Positions 51,074 through 60,361 of a stretch of DNA of 64,000 nucleotides are shown here, in pieces. The first letter of the stretch is position 1. Each line of letters begins with the position of its first letter. The stretch is from Microvirga rosea (lineage in GTDB: Bacteria; Pseudomonadota; Alphaproteobacteria; Rhizobiales; Beijerinckiaceae), in assembly GCF_020595095.1 (NCBI RefSeq), contig NZ_JAJDOP010000001.1, positions 831,714 through 895,713 on the forward strand, read 5' to 3'. Made by a program: the position numbers and the translations under genes. The notes below the pieces were generated by a model, which was given only the letters and a program-made list of their open reading frames with translations, was not told the origin of the DNA and made no database searches.

Positions 51074-51319
51074 TTAGAGGATCGGGTCGAGGATGAAGCG
51101 ATCTTTTGGGATCGTGAAGCCGCGATGGGTCTTGTTCGAGGGATTCGTCCCGACCGGCGACGGGAGAGCGCCGCCTGGGCTGGGCTGAGCCGTGGTCTGC
51201 TGCGGAGCCGACGGGTCCGGCGGCGGCTCGAGCGCGCCGCGACGCCCGCAGGCGGAAAGACCCAAAGCGAGAATGCCAGCAATCAACACGATGCGGGGAA
51301 AAGGAAGGCTAGACGACAT
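51074..51319 (-). CDS. lptM: LptM-like small lipoprotein
   Basis: An 81-residue lipoprotein. The signal peptide ends in the lipobox LGLSAC (Cys24), followed by GRRGALEPPPDP and a proline-rich linker, the pattern of LptM/YifL, which assists maturation of the LPS translocon LptD-LptE. The ATG at 51319 has GGAG seven bases upstream. Its place just before lysA is conserved in proteobacteria. The argH gene that usually precedes it in Rhizobiales is absent here. Confidence 0.85.
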   Translation of the reverse strand: MSSSLPFPRIVLIAGILALGLSACGRRGALEPPPDPSAPQQTTAQPSPGGALPSPVGTNPSNKTHRGFTIPKDRFILDPIL

Positions 51320-51527
51320 CAGTTGCTCCAAAACGTGGCGGCACCATAACGGGATCCGGAACGGGATGCGAGGGGAAGCTGAGCTTTTGGGCCAAGTCTT
51401 CTAAGCCAAGTCCTGTGAGCTGGAGACTGTAAACGCGGCCTCTGCCACAGGATCGTGAAGGACGGATCGCCGGTCCTGCGGCGACAGGGGCTTGAGGCTT
51501 GGCGAAAAACGCGCCACATCGGGCGGC

Positions 51528-52190
51528 ATGACGCCCGCACCTCGCTCTTCCCGTTCGCTCACATCCTGGCTTGCCGTTCCCGTCCTGCTCGCACTGGCGG
51601 GAGGGGCCGCCTGGTATGGTTTCTCCGGTCGCCTGGGAGGGTCTCAGGGGCCTGCCGAGTGCAAGATCGCCCAGACCATGGTGGACCGGCTGAGGCCCTT
51701 GGCAAAAGGCGAAATGGCTGCCGTGGGGGTGAGCAATACGCCCAAGCCGCCACCGGAAATCGCCTTTAACGGTCCGGACGGTCAGGTGAAAACCTGGAAG
51801 GACTTCAAGGGAAAGACCGTCCTGGTCAATCTTTGGGCGACGTGGTGCGTGCCCTGTCGCCAGGAGATGCCCGCCTTGGACAAGCTGCAGGCGGAGCTGG
51901 GGGGGCGGGATTTCGAGGTGGTGGCCATCAACGTGGATACCCGCAATTCCGAGAAGCCCAAGGCCTGGCTCCAGGAAAACGGCATCCACAACCTCGCCTA
52001 TTATGCCGATCCCGTCGGCAAGGTGCTGCAGATCTTGCAGAGGTCAGGTCATGTGGTGGGGCTGCCGACGACCCTCATGATCGGAGCGTCCGGGTGTGAG
52101 GTCGCTCTATTGAAGGGCCCGGCGGAGTGGGCGTCCTCCGATGCGCTGGCTTTCGTAAAGGCCGCCGCCGAGCCTCAGACGGGGCGCTGA
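51528..52190 (+). CDS. tlpA: Thiol:disulfide interchange protein TlpA
   Basis: A 220-residue membrane-anchored thioredoxin-like protein. The N-terminal anchor is at residues 15-33, and the redox motif is WATWCVPC (CxxC) in a thioredoxin fold with cis-Pro in VVGLPTTLMI. TlpA-type proteins reduce copper chaperones and cytochrome oxidase subunit II during CuA assembly. The ATG follows GGGCGG. It is divergent from lptM-lysA with about 208 bp between. Its 3' end overlaps the next minus-strand gene by 16 bp. Confidence 0.9.
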   Translation: MTPAPRSSRSLTSWLAVPVLLALAGGAAWYGFSGRLGGSQGPAECKIAQTMVDRLRPLAKGEMAAVGVSNTPKPPPEIAFNGPDGQVKTWKDFKGKTVLVNLWATWCVPCRQEMPALDKLQAELGGRDFEVVAINVDTRNSEKPKAWLQENGIHNLAYYADPVGKVLQILQRSGHVVGLPTTLMIGASGCEVALLKGPAEWASSDALAFVKAAAEPQTGR

Positions 52191-52504
52191 GCGGGGCCCT
52201 GCCCGTCCGGAACGCCGAGGGTGCCCGAGAAAGCCGGTTTGGACAGGCGCCAGGGCCGATCCATGGCCTTCCTGGCCTGGCCACGGGCAAGCTGGCGCAA
52301 CGTTCCGTCGGCCAGGACCTCCTCGATCACCAGAAAGCCGAGGGACTGGAGCATGACCGCCGCCGTCTTCGTCGAAACATCGTCGGACGGAAGGGCCAGG
52401 GAGCCCGCCGTATAGATTCTCTCGAGCAGGCTCTTGGGATGAGCCTGCACGGCCGAGGCAGCACGGGGCCGGAAGGCGACCACGTTCGTCGCTGGATCGT
52501 TCAT
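52175..52504 (-). CDS. Hypothetical protein, alphaproteobacterial
   Basis: A 109-residue soluble protein I do not recognise. It starts at an ATG with a strong GGGGG ribosome site. The visible pattern is a basic N-terminus (NVVAFRPRAASA), then a predicted helix-strand region SLLERIYTAGSLALPSDDVSTKTAAVMLQ-like and VIEEVLADGTLRQLARGQAR. It converges with tlpA and overlaps its end by 16 bp; upstream lies the grxD/bolA/pur cluster on the same strand. It is probably a real gene because codon use resembles neighbours. Confidence 0.65.
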   Translation of the reverse strand: MNDPATNVVAFRPRAASAVQAHPKSLLERIYTAGSLALPSDDVSTKTAAVMLQSLGFLVIEEVLADGTLRQLARGQARKAMDRPWRLSKPAFSGTLGVPDGQGPAQRPV

Positions 52505-52680
52505 GGAAAACCCCCATCGAAATTGACCGCTTGGTTTTATTGTTGCGGCCGCTCCACGACGCGGAGCACCTTTACTGTGCCGAAAGGGGGATGGGCGCGA
52601 TATGCGACAAAGGTGCAAACAGGCAGCAAAAAGCGGAGCGCAGGTATGCGCTCCGCTCCTGTGTCGATGGAAAGGGGCTT

Positions 52681-53016
52681 TTAGGCGCTCTGCTGAACCG
52701 CGATTCCCTTGTCGGCAAAGAGCTGTTGCAACTCGCCGGCCTGGAACATCTCGCGGGTGATGTCGCAGCCGCCGATGAACTCGCCCTTCACGTAAAGCTG
52801 GGGGATCGTCGGCCAGTTGGAATAATCCTTGATTCCCTGGCGGATAGTCTCGTCCTCGAGAACGTTGACGCCCTTATAGGGAACGCCGAGATAGTTCAGG
52901 ATCTGGACGACCTGGCCCGAGAACCCGCACATGGGGAATTGGGGTGTGCCCTTCATGAAGAGCACGACGTCGCTGGACTTCACTTCGTTGTCGATCACCT
53001 GGTGGGCGTCGGTCAT
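52681..53016 (-). CDS. grxD: Monothiol glutaredoxin Grx4 type (CGFS)
   Basis: A 111-residue CGFS glutaredoxin: KGTPQFPMCGFSGQVVQIL has the monothiol active site, with the cis-proline in WPTIPQLYVKGEFIGGCDI. Such proteins bind and transfer [2Fe-2S] clusters, generally in partnership with BolA, whose gene is next upstream. The ATG at 53016 follows GGAG; the longer open frame (to 53061) would run into bolA. Together these make an iron-sulfur/iron-sensing module. Confidence 0.95.
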   Translation of the reverse strand: MTDAHQVIDNEVKSSDVVLFMKGTPQFPMCGFSGQVVQILNYLGVPYKGVNVLEDETIRQGIKDYSNWPTIPQLYVKGEFIGGCDITREMFQAGELQQLFADKGIAVQQSA

Positions 53017-53057
53017 AGGCTTCTCCTTTCCACGGCGGTCAAGGCGCCGGGTTCGTC

Positions 53058-53294
53058 TCAATTGTCGGGGGCTTGGGTCGTCAGCGCAAGAGCATGGAGC
53101 GCCCCACCCATGCGGCCTTGCAGCGCTGCATAGACCATCTGGTGCTGCTGAACCCGGCTTTTGCCCTTGAAAGCTTGGGAGACCACGGTGGCGGCATAGT
53201 GGTCGCCGTCCCCGGCGAGATCCTTGATCTCCACCTGGGCGTCCGGCAGGGCCGCCTTGATCATGGTCTCGATGTCATGGGCGTTCATCGGCAT
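53058..53294 (-). CDS. bolA: BolA/IbaG-family protein
   Basis: A 78-residue protein of the BolA/IbaG class. The fold pattern is alpha-beta-beta-alpha-alpha-beta, with DGDHYAATVVSQAFKGKSRVQQHQMVYAALQGRM containing the conserved His ligand region (the VxxHxxVY motif here reads QQHQMVY). It works with CGFS glutaredoxins in cluster handling. It lies between purL and grxD on the same strand, a common order in Alphaproteobacteria. Confidence 0.93.
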   Translation of the reverse strand: MPMNAHDIETMIKAALPDAQVEIKDLAGDGDHYAATVVSQAFKGKSRVQQHQMVYAALQGRMGGALHALALTTQAPDN

Positions 53295-53306
53295 CGTGTC
53301 AGCTCC

Positions 53307-55517
53307 TCAGGCCTTGCCGGCCATATAGTCCGGCAGCCACGATTCGTGCGCCGCCTTCAGCTTCTCTATCGATATGGCCTCCCGTCCCGGGAGAATCAAC
53401 GAATCGCCGCCGGTCACGCCGAGCACCATGGCGGGAATGCCGACCGCGTTCGCCTCGTAGAGAATGTCGGCTGCGTCGTCGGGCCGGACCGCCAGGAGGT
53501 AGCGGGCCTGGTCTTCGCCGAACAGGAAGGCGTGAAGCGGCATGGTCTCCGGAGCGCTGGTCACGATGGCGCCGGTCCGTCCGGCCATGGCCATCTCTGC
53601 GAGGGCCAGCGCAAGGCCGCCATCCGACAGGTCATGAACGGTGTCGACCTGCCCCGAGCGGATGAGCTGGCGGACGAAATCGCCGTTGCGCCTTTCCGCC
53701 GCCAGATCGACCGGGGGCGGAGCTCCTTCCTCACGGCCGCAGACATCGCGCAGATAGATCGACTGTCCGAGCCAGCCGCGCGTCTCGCCGATCAGGATGA
53801 GCGCGTCTTCCTCGCGCTTGAAGGCGACGGATGCATTGACCGTCACGTCATCGAGCACGCCGACGCCGCCGATCGCCGGGGTCGGGAGGATGCCCTGGCC
53901 ATTGGTCTCGTTGTAGAGAGACACGTTGCCGGACACGACCGGGAAATCGAGGGCCCGGCAGGCTTCCGAGATGCCGCGCAGGCAGCCGACGAACTGGCCC
54001 ATCACCTCGGGCCGCTCCGGATTGCCGAAATTCAGATTGTCGGTGATCGCCAGCGGCAGGCCGCCGACCGCCGTGATGTTGCGCCAGGCTTCCGCCACCG
54101 CCTGCTTGCCGCCCTCGACCGGATCGGCCTCGCAATAGCGGGGCGTCACGTCGGTGGTCATCGCAAGACCTTTGGGACCGTCCTCGACGCGCACCACGGC
54201 GGCGTCGCCCCCCGGCATCTGGACCGTATTTCCGAGAATCAGATGATCGTACTGCTCCCAGACCCAGCGCTTCGAGCACTGGTCGGGGGAGCCCACCAGC
54301 TTCAAAAGCGCTTCCCCGTGGGACACGGGCGGCTTGACGCTGTCCGGCGCGATCACCGGCTGGTGCGTGTTGGCGAGGTGCGGGCGGTCATAGATCGGCG
54401 CCTCGTCGCCCAGCTCCTTGATGGGCAGGTCGGCCATGACCTCGCCCTGGTGCTTCACGACGAAGCGCAGCGTGTCGGTGGTCTTGCCGATGATCGCGAA
54501 ATCGAGACCCCACTTGCGGAAGATGGCTTCCGCGTCCTTTTCCATGCCGGGCTTGAGCACCATGAGCATGCGCTCCTGGCTCTCGGAGAGCATCATCTCG
54601 TAGGCGGTCATGCCTTCCTCGCGGGTCGGCACCTTGTCGAGGTCGAGTTCGACGCCGAGATTGCCCTTTGCGCCCATCTCCACGGCGGAGCAGGTCAGGC
54701 CGGCGGCCCCCATGTCCTGAATGGCGATGACGGCGCCGGACTTCATCAGCTCGAGGCAGGCCTCCAGCAGGAGTTTCTCCGCGAACGGATCGCCGACCTG
54801 AACGGTGGGACGCTTTTCCTCCGACGCATCGTCGAACTCCGCCGACGCCATCGTGGCGCCGTGAATGCCGTCACGGCCGGTCTTCGATCCGAGATAAACG
54901 ATGGGATTTCCGACGCCCGTCGCGGCCGCGTAGAAGATCTCGTCCGTCCGGGCGAGGCCGACCGCCATGGCGTTCACGAGGATGTTGCCGTTGTAGCGAG
55001 GATGGAAGCCGACGCTGCCGCCAACGGTGGGAACGCCGAAGGAATTGCCGTAGCCGCCGATTCCCGCGACGACGCCGGACACAAGGTGGCGGGTCTTCGA
55101 ATGATCCGGTTCGCCGAAGCGAAGGAAGTTGAGGGCCGCGATTGGCCGTGCCCCCATGGTGAACACGTCGCGCAGGATGCCCCCGACCCCGGTGGTCGCG
55201 CCCTGATAGGGTTCGATGAAGGACGGATGGTTATGGCTTTCCATCTTGAAGATGCACGCCAGACCGTCGCCGATATCGATGACGCCGGCATTCTCGCCGG
55301 GACCCTGGATCACCCATGGGGCGCTGGTCGGAAGGCCGCGCAGGTGAAGGCGGGAGGATTTGTAGGAACAATGCTCGTTCCACATGGCGGAGACGATGCC
55401 GAGTTCCGTAATGGTCGGCGTGCGGCCGATGAGCTTTACGAAACGGTCGTACTCGTCGGGCTTCAGCCCATGCTCCTTCACCAGCTCCGGGGTGATGGCC
55501 ACATCGTTGCGAATCAT
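53307..55517 (-). CDS. purL: Phosphoribosylformylglycinamidine synthase subunit II
   Basis: A 736-residue small-type PurL, the synthetase subunit that makes FGAM from FGAR with ammonia supplied by PurQ. Motifs seen: NEHCSYKSS (about residue 47), the ATP/metal block [24 protein letters not shown], and [33 protein letters not shown] and [17 protein letters not shown]. It needs PurS and PurQ, both encoded just upstream in the same operon. An antisense open frame covers most of it but shows no sign of coding. Confidence 0.97.
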   Translation of the reverse strand: MIRNDVAITPELVKEHGLKPDEYDRFVKLIGRTPTITELGIVSAMWNEHCSYKSSRLHLRGLPTSAPWVIQGPGENAGVIDIGDGLACIFKMESHNHPSFIEPYQGATTGVGGILRDVFTMGARPIAALNFLRFGEPDHSKTRHLVSGVVAGIGGYGNSFGVPTVGGSVGFHPRYNGNILVNAMAVGLARTDEIFYAAATGVGNPIVYLGSKTGRDGIHGATMASAEFDDASEEKRPTVQVGDPFAEKLLLEACLELMKSGAVIAIQDMGAAGLTCSAVEMGAKGNLGVELDLDKVPTREEGMTAYEMMLSESQERMLMVLKPGMEKDAEAIFRKWGLDFAIIGKTTDTLRFVVKHQGEVMADLPIKELGDEAPIYDRPHLANTHQPVIAPDSVKPPVSHGEALLKLVGSPDQCSKRWVWEQYDHLILGNTVQMPGGDAAVVRVEDGPKGLAMTTDVTPRYCEADPVEGGKQAVAEAWRNITAVGGLPLAITDNLNFGNPERPEVMGQFVGCLRGISEACRALDFPVVSGNVSLYNETNGQGILPTPAIGGVGVLDDVTVNASVAFKREEDALILIGETRGWLGQSIYLRDVCGREEGAPPPVDLAAERRNGDFVRQLIRSGQVDTVHDLSDGGLALALAEMAMAGRTGAIVTSAPETMPLHAFLFGEDQARYLLAVRPDDAADILYEANAVGIPAMVLGVTGGDSLILPGREAISIEKLKAAHESWLPDYMAGKA

Positions 55518-55590
55518 CGGGGTCTCGTTTCTTGCCCGCTCCCAAAAGAGGGACGAGGGGATCGACAGAAGGTTTCAGGCCGCCTTGTTT

Positions 55591-56289
55591 TTAGGCCGCC
55601 GTGGCGAAGGACGACACGAGGCTCTCGAAAAGGCCGCGCCCGTCCGTTCCGCCCACGAGATCTTCGATCAGGTTTTCCGGATGAGGCATCATGCCCAGGA
55701 CGTTGAGCTTGTCGGAATAGATGCCGGCGATCGAATTCATGGAGCCGTTGCGGTTCGCATCCGCGGTCACCTGACCGCTCGCGTCGCTGTAGCGGAAAGC
55801 CACGAGGCCTTCGCCTTCCAGGCGCTTCAAGGTCTCGCCGTCGGCCGTGTAATTGCCTTCGCCGTGAGCGACGCAAACATCGATGGCCTGACCCTTCGCA
55901 TAGGCGCGCGTGAAGGCGGTGTCGTTGCGCTCCACCCGCAAGAACTGGCGGTGGCAAATGAACTTCAGGTTGGCGTTTCGCATCAGGATGCCGGGAAGGA
56001 GCCCGGATTCGCACAGAATCTGAAAGCCGTTGCAAATCCCGAGCACGAGACCGCCCCGGGCCGCATGGGCGCGCACCGCATCCATCACGGTCGCCCGTCC
56101 GGCGATGGCGCCGCAGCGCAGATAATCGCCATAGGAAAAGCCGCCGGGGAGCACGACGAGGTCGGTGCCCGCCGGCAGATCGGTTTCGGCATGCCAGACC
56201 TTCTCCACCTGGGAGCCGGCCGACCGGAGCGCCCGCATCACATCGCCTTCGCGATTGGATCCGGGGAAGACGACGACAGCAGATTTCAT
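55591..56289 (-). CDS. purQ: Phosphoribosylformylglycinamidine synthase subunit I (glutamine amidotransferase)
   Basis: A 232-residue class I glutaminase. The nucleophile is Cys86 in [11 protein letters not shown], and the histidine and glutamate come from MPHPEN in the C-terminal part. [16 protein letters not shown] is the oxyanion region. It feeds ammonia to PurL through PurS. It starts 7 bp after purS and is followed by purL after about 70 bp. Confidence 0.97.
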   Translation of the reverse strand: MKSAVVVFPGSNREGDVMRALRSAGSQVEKVWHAETDLPAGTDLVVLPGGFSYGDYLRCGAIAGRATVMDAVRAHAARGGLVLGICNGFQILCESGLLPGILMRNANLKFICHRQFLRVERNDTAFTRAYAKGQAIDVCVAHGEGNYTADGETLKRLEGEGLVAFRYSDASGQVTADANRNGSMNSIAGIYSDKLNVLGMMPHPENLIEDLVGGTDGRGLFESLVSSFATAA

Positions 56290-56296
56290 GGAGCCC

Positions 56297-56536
56297 TCAC
56301 GCGATCTCGACGCGGTAATTCTCGATCACCGTATTGGCCAGGAGCTTTTCGCAGGCCGCCTTGAGCGAGGCCTCCGCCTGGCCCTTGTCCGCGGTGTCGA
56401 GTTCGATATCGAACACCTTGCCCTGACGGACATTGGCGATTCCATCGACCCCAAGGGACTTGAGGGCGCCTTCGATGGCCTTGCCTTGGGGATCGAGAAC
56501 GCCGTTCTTGAGGGTCACGGTGACACGGGCTTTCAT
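56297..56536 (-). CDS. purS: Phosphoribosylformylglycinamidine synthase subunit PurS
   Basis: A 79-residue dimeric bridge protein holding PurQ to PurL. It opens [21 protein letters not shown] and has the [17 protein letters not shown] core. The start used is the internal ATG that begins the family; a longer frame exists upstream. It is the first of the purS-purQ-purL block. Confidence 0.95.
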   Translation of the reverse strand: MKARVTVTLKNGVLDPQGKAIEGALKSLGVDGIANVRQGKVFDIELDTADKGQAEASLKAACEKLLANTVIENYRVEIA

Positions 56537-56605
56537 GGGGGCCTCAGGCTGTTTTTCGGAAGATGGCCAACGCCATAAAGGGAAAGAGGCCAAGAAACAA
56601 CGGCT

Positions 56606-57157
56606 TCACAGCCGCAATTCACGCCTCGCGACCTCCCGCACGGTCCTGTGCACCGCGGCTTCGTCCTCGCCGACAACCAGCACGATCTCAAGGCCGTCGT
56701 CCGTGCTTCGGCCGAGAGAGGCCCCATAGGCCGGCTGCTTGCTGGCATCCGCCGGGGCAAGGCTGATCGTGAAGCCATGGAGCGAGCCCTCGTCCAGCGG
56801 CTGGGCGTGAGCGACGGTCCGGACCGGCTTGCGCTGACGAGAAGGTGCCTTACGGGATGGTGATTGGAGGGCCTGGACCAGGGCGGCCGGGTTTTTCAGC
56901 ACGGCTTCGGCCTGTGCCGCGTCCTTCCCTTTCAGCCTGACGACCCCGACCGCGAGGCCGGGGGTACATTCGGGCGGCGCGCAGAAGGCGAGGGCGATCG
57001 GCTCCGCCCGGTCCTCGGCGAGCCATTTTCTCAAGGGAAGGGCTTCCCAGGGAGCTCCCGGCGGGACGCCTTCCACGGGACGTGGAATGTAGCCGCAGGA
57101 TGCGAGACCTGCGCCAGTCAGAACCAGAAGGGCAAGGAGCAAGGAGCGAAACGGCAT
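56606..57157 (-). CDS. Putative lipoprotein, unknown function
   Basis: A 183-residue protein with a lipoprotein signal peptide (residues 1-20, lipobox GLASC with Cys21). The mature part begins GYIPRPVEGVPPGAPWEALPLRKWL and contains CAPPECTPG and PAYGASLGRSTDDGLEIVLVVGED. No family is recognised. It sits between purC and purS on the same strand. The protein has two further cysteines that could form a disulfide in the periplasm. Confidence 0.7.
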   Translation of the reverse strand: MPFRSLLLALLVLTGAGLASCGYIPRPVEGVPPGAPWEALPLRKWLAEDRAEPIALAFCAPPECTPGLAVGVVRLKGKDAAQAEAVLKNPAALVQALQSPSRKAPSRQRKPVRTVAHAQPLDEGSLHGFTISLAPADASKQPAYGASLGRSTDDGLEIVLVVGEDEAAVHRTVREVARRELRL

Positions 57158-57244
57158 AGCTCGTTTTTAGACATCGGATGATGTCGCGGTCGAGTCGTCC
57201 GGCCTCGGAGGCTGGCCGGACATCGTCAGAGGAGAAGAGGGCCT

Positions 57245-57273
57245 AAAGAAAAGCCCGGCACGGGCCGGGCTTT
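57245..57273 (-). terminator. Terminator of purC
   Basis: On the minus strand AAAGCCCGGC, four bases, GCCGGGCTTT followed by TCTTT, 20 bp after the purC stop. It separates purC from the lipoprotein and purS genes that follow. Confidence 0.85.
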
Positions 57274-57292
57274 CGGAAGCAGGCGGGTCGCC

Positions 57293-58087
57293 TCACTGGA
57301 CGAGGCGGGGGCCGCTCATGGTCGGATTCTCGTTCTCGGACATGATGCCGAGGCGGCGAGCGACTTCGGAATAGGCCTCCACCAGTCCACCCATGTCGCG
57401 GCGGAACCGGTCCTTGTCGAGCTTGTCCTTGGACTTGATGTCCCACAGGCGGCAGGAATCCGGAGAAATCTCATCCGCGACGACGATGCGCATCATCTCG
57501 CCTTCCCAGAGGCGGCCCGTTTCCATCTTGAAGTCCACGAGGCGGATGCCGACGCCCAGGAAGAGCCCCGACAGGAAGTCATTGACCCGAATGGCAAGGG
57601 CCATGATGTCGTCGATCTCCTGGGGGGTCGCCCAGCCGAACGCCGTGATGTGCTCTTCGGACACCATCGGGTCGTTGAGCTTGTCGTTCTTGTAATAGAA
57701 TTCGATGATCGAGCGGGGCAGCTGCGTGCCTTCCTCGAGGCCGAGGCGCTGCGACAGGGAGCCGGCCGCGACATTCCGGACGACGACCTCGAGCGGAATG
57801 ATCTCCACCTCGCGAATCAACTGCTCGCGCATGTTGAGACGGCGGATGAAGTGGGTCGGAACGCCGATATCGTTCAGGTTCTGGAAAATGTATTCCGAGA
57901 TCCGGTTGTTCAGGACGCCCTTTCCGTCGATCACTTCATGCTTTTTGGCATTGAAGGCGGTGGCATCATCCTTGAAGTGCTGGATGAGCGTTCCGGGCTC
58001 GGGCCCTTCATAGAGGACCTTCGCCTTGCCCTCATAGATGCGACGGCGGCGATTCATAGGCGTGTACCGTGGTTTGAGGAAATCCAT
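57293..58087 (-). CDS. purC: Phosphoribosylaminoimidazole-succinocarboxamide synthase
   Basis: A 264-residue SAICAR synthetase. It shows [27 protein letters not shown], the NISEYIF-type loop [39 protein letters not shown] and [10 protein letters not shown]. The ATG at 58087 follows AAGGAGCC; the second ATG ten codons later lacks a ribosome site. It belongs to the purine pathway together with purS-purQ-purL but ends in its own terminator. Confidence 0.97.
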   Translation of the reverse strand: MDFLKPRYTPMNRRRRIYEGKAKVLYEGPEPGTLIQHFKDDATAFNAKKHEVIDGKGVLNNRISEYIFQNLNDIGVPTHFIRRLNMREQLIREVEIIPLEVVVRNVAAGSLSQRLGLEEGTQLPRSIIEFYYKNDKLNDPMVSEEHITAFGWATPQEIDDIMALAIRVNDFLSGLFLGVGIRLVDFKMETGRLWEGEMMRIVVADEISPDSCRLWDIKSKDKLDKDRFRRDMGGLVEAYSEVARRLGIMSENENPTMSGPRLVQ

Positions 58088-58313
58088 GGCCGTGGCTCCT
58101 TGAGTGTCATGTGCAGATCCGCGGCTGGCACGGGTTCGATAAAGATCGTCCCCGGCTTGGGCGCAACCTATCCGATCCCTCTGCCGAGCACAACGGAAGG
58201 AGTTCGGCCACTTCCAGGCCGTCTCCTCAGGTGGTTTTCGAATGGGATTACCCCTGGCGGTGACGCCTGTGCGCCTTTATATCGCAGGAATCACAATCTG
58301 GGAGATGAGGACC

Positions 58314-58637
58314 ATGACCGCCTTCGACGAGCGTAAGGACGCATTCGAGAAGAAGTTTGCACACGATGAGGAACTTCGTTTCAAGGCGACCGCTCGCCGC
58401 AACAAGATGTTTGGCCTTTGGGTCGCGGCCCAGATCGGCAAGACCGGGGCCGAGGCGGACGAGTATGCCAAAAGCGTCGTTCTGGCGGATTTCCAGGAAG
58501 CGGGCGACGCGGACGTGATCCGTAAGGTGAAGGCCGACCTGGAGGCCGCGGGCAAGCCCGCCGACGAGGGCGCGCTGAACCGCACCCTGCAGGAGCAGAT
58601 GGCTCGCGCTATCGACGACATCAGAGCCGGCCGCTAA
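58314..58637 (+). CDS. DUF1476 protein, ATPase inhibitor subunit zeta
   Basis: A 107-residue helical protein of the DUF1476 family, the alphaproteobacterial zeta subunit that inhibits rotation of F1Fo-ATP synthase. It has the family start MTAFDERKDAFEKKFAHDEELRFKA and the stretch ARRNKMFGLWVAAQIGKTGAEADEYAKSVV. The N-terminal segment inserts into the F1 catalytic interface in Paracoccus. The start ATG follows GGGAGATGAGG. It is divergent from purC, its usual neighbour in Rhizobiales. Confidence 0.93.
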   Translation: MTAFDERKDAFEKKFAHDEELRFKATARRNKMFGLWVAAQIGKTGAEADEYAKSVVLADFQEAGDADVIRKVKADLEAAGKPADEGALNRTLQEQMARAIDDIRAGR

Positions 58638-58681
58638 GCTTTCGGCATCGCCCGATCCATCCTCCTGAAAAGGCTTGCTGC

Positions 58682-59449
58682 ATGTCCCTTCCGTCACTGC
58701 CTGACCGGCTGAGGGCCGGGACGCCCGCCTTGGCTGCCTGGTGCGGATTGCCGGAGCCGAGCATCGCGGGCGTTCTGGCCCGCGAGGCCTTCGACGCGGT
58801 GGTCGTGGACATGCAGCATGGCGCGATCGACTTCGCCGCGACGGTCAAGGCCATCCCCCTCGTGGCGGCGGCCGGCAAGCCGGCGATGGCCCGCATCGCC
58901 GTCGGAGAATTCGCGACAGCCTCCCGCCTGCTTGACGCCGGCGCCTCCGGAATCATCGCGCCGATGATCAATACGGTCGAGGACGCCCGCCGCTTCGCGG
59001 GCGTCATGAAGTTCCCCCCTGTCGGGGAAAGGAGCTGGGGCCCTCATGGAGCCCTCAGCCTTACCGGCCTGCAGCCGGGGGAGTACTTCAAGGCCGGAAA
59101 TGATCTGTCGGTCGCCCTCGCGATGATCGAGACCCGGGAGGCGCTCGGCCTCATCGACGAAATCCTGGCCGTACCGGGGATCGATGGGGTCTTCATCGGC
59201 CCGTCCGATCTGTCGATCGGTCTGTCCCAAGGCCAGGAGCTCAATCCGACCAGCGCCGCCGTGGAAACGGCGATCGACCATGCCTTGGGGCGTGCCCGCG
59301 CCGCAGGGAAGTTTGCAGGAATCTATGCGGCATCGGGGGAAAGGGCCTCGGAGCTCGTGCGCAAGGGTTTCCATCTGATCTCCATCGCCAGCGATACCGC
59401 GCTCCTGCGCATGGGGGCCCAGGGCGCTCTCAAGGCCGCGCGCGGCTGA
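58682..59449 (+). CDS. HpcH/HpaI-family aldolase (second copy)
   Basis: A 255-residue metal-dependent aldolase. It has VVDMQHGAIDF (family His), the metal ligand glutamate in AMIETREAL and IGPSDLSIGL. The first residue of the pyruvate-binding site is VDMQH instead of VDMEH as in the operon copy at 11523, and overall similarity to that copy is modest. Possible substrates are 4-hydroxy-2-oxo-heptanedioate-like or 2-keto-3-deoxy sugar acids. It stands alone between DUF1476 and gluQ. Confidence 0.85.
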   Translation: MSLPSLPDRLRAGTPALAAWCGLPEPSIAGVLAREAFDAVVVDMQHGAIDFAATVKAIPLVAAAGKPAMARIAVGEFATASRLLDAGASGIIAPMINTVEDARRFAGVMKFPPVGERSWGPHGALSLTGLQPGEYFKAGNDLSVALAMIETREALGLIDEILAVPGIDGVFIGPSDLSIGLSQGQELNPTSAAVETAIDHALGRARAAGKFAGIYAASGERASELVRKGFHLISIASDTALLRMGAQGALKAARG

Positions 59450-59479
59450 TCTCCCGATCCGTTTGACCGGTCTTCGCGA

Positions 59480-60358
59480 GTGTCCTCGACCGCGCCCGTC
59501 TTCCGCTTCGCTCCCAGCCCCAATGGGCGGCTGCATCTCGGGCACGCCTATTCCGCCCTGCTGAACGCGGATTTTGCCGCCAGATTCGAAGGGCGGCTCC
59601 TTCTTCGCATCGAGGACATCGACATGGCCCGATGCCGCCCGGCTTTCGAGGCGGCGATCTACGAGGATCTGGCATGGCTCGGCCTCCGGTGGGAGCAGCC
59701 GGTCCGCCGGCAATCCGAACATTTCCCCTTCTATCGCGAGGCCGCCGCAAGGCTGAACCGGAAGAATGTCCTTTATCCGTGCTTCTGCACGCGTAAGGAG
59801 GTGGCCGATGCCGTGGCCCATAGGGAGGCCGCCGCGGCGGTCCCGTGGCCGCGCGATCCGGACGGTGCCCCGCTTTATCCCGGAACATGCCGGTCTCTCG
59901 CTCTGCATGAAGTGGAAGGCCGCGTGGCCGCCGGAGAGCCTCACACGCTGCGGATCCATATGCCCGCCGCGCAATCCTGCATCACCCGGCCTTTGACTTA
60001 TGGGCGGTTCAGTCGCGACGGGGAGATCGAAACGATCCCGGTGAATCCGGCCAGGTGGGGCGATACGGTAATCGTCCGCAAGGATATCCCGACGAGCTAC
60101 CATCTATCCGTCGTGACGGACGACGCATTCCAGGGGATCACTCATGTGGTCCGGGGCCAGGATCTGGAGGCCGCCACGGATCTTCATGTGCTGCTGCAAT
60201 TCCTGCTCGATTTACCGACGGCGCTCTATCACCATCACGGCCTCGTCCTCGACCCGGGAGGCGACAAGCTGTCGAAAAGCCGGCAATCGGAAGCGCTGAC
60301 GGATTTGCGCGCCCGGGGCATCACCGCTGCGGCGCTCCGGCAGCGGCTTGGCTTTTGA
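59480..60358 (+). CDS. gluQ: Glutamyl-queuosine tRNA(Asp) synthetase
   Basis: A 292-residue GluRS-like catalytic domain without anticodon-binding part. It has the class I motifs LHLGHAYSALLN (HIGH-type, residues 18-29) and KLSKS (KMSKS-type), plus the zinc-binding cysteines PCFCTRKEV and GTCR. GluQ-RS attaches glutamate to queuosine at position 34 of tRNA-Asp. The start is GTG. It converges with the AEC transporter gene at four bases distance. Confidence 0.93.
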   Translation: MSSTAPVFRFAPSPNGRLHLGHAYSALLNADFAARFEGRLLLRIEDIDMARCRPAFEAAIYEDLAWLGLRWEQPVRRQSEHFPFYREAAARLNRKNVLYPCFCTRKEVADAVAHREAAAAVPWPRDPDGAPLYPGTCRSLALHEVEGRVAAGEPHTLRIHMPAAQSCITRPLTYGRFSRDGEIETIPVNPARWGDTVIVRKDIPTSYHLSVVTDDAFQGITHVVRGQDLEAATDLHVLLQFLLDLPTALYHHHGLVLDPGGDKLSKSRQSEALTDLRARGITAAALRQRLGF

Positions 60359-60361
60359 AGG

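Noticed and set aside
53073..55706. 877-residue open frame on the plus strand opposite purL
   Set aside because: It is antisense to a clearly conserved purL; the composition is rich in His, Arg and Gly without domains, a common by-product of high-GC codon bias.
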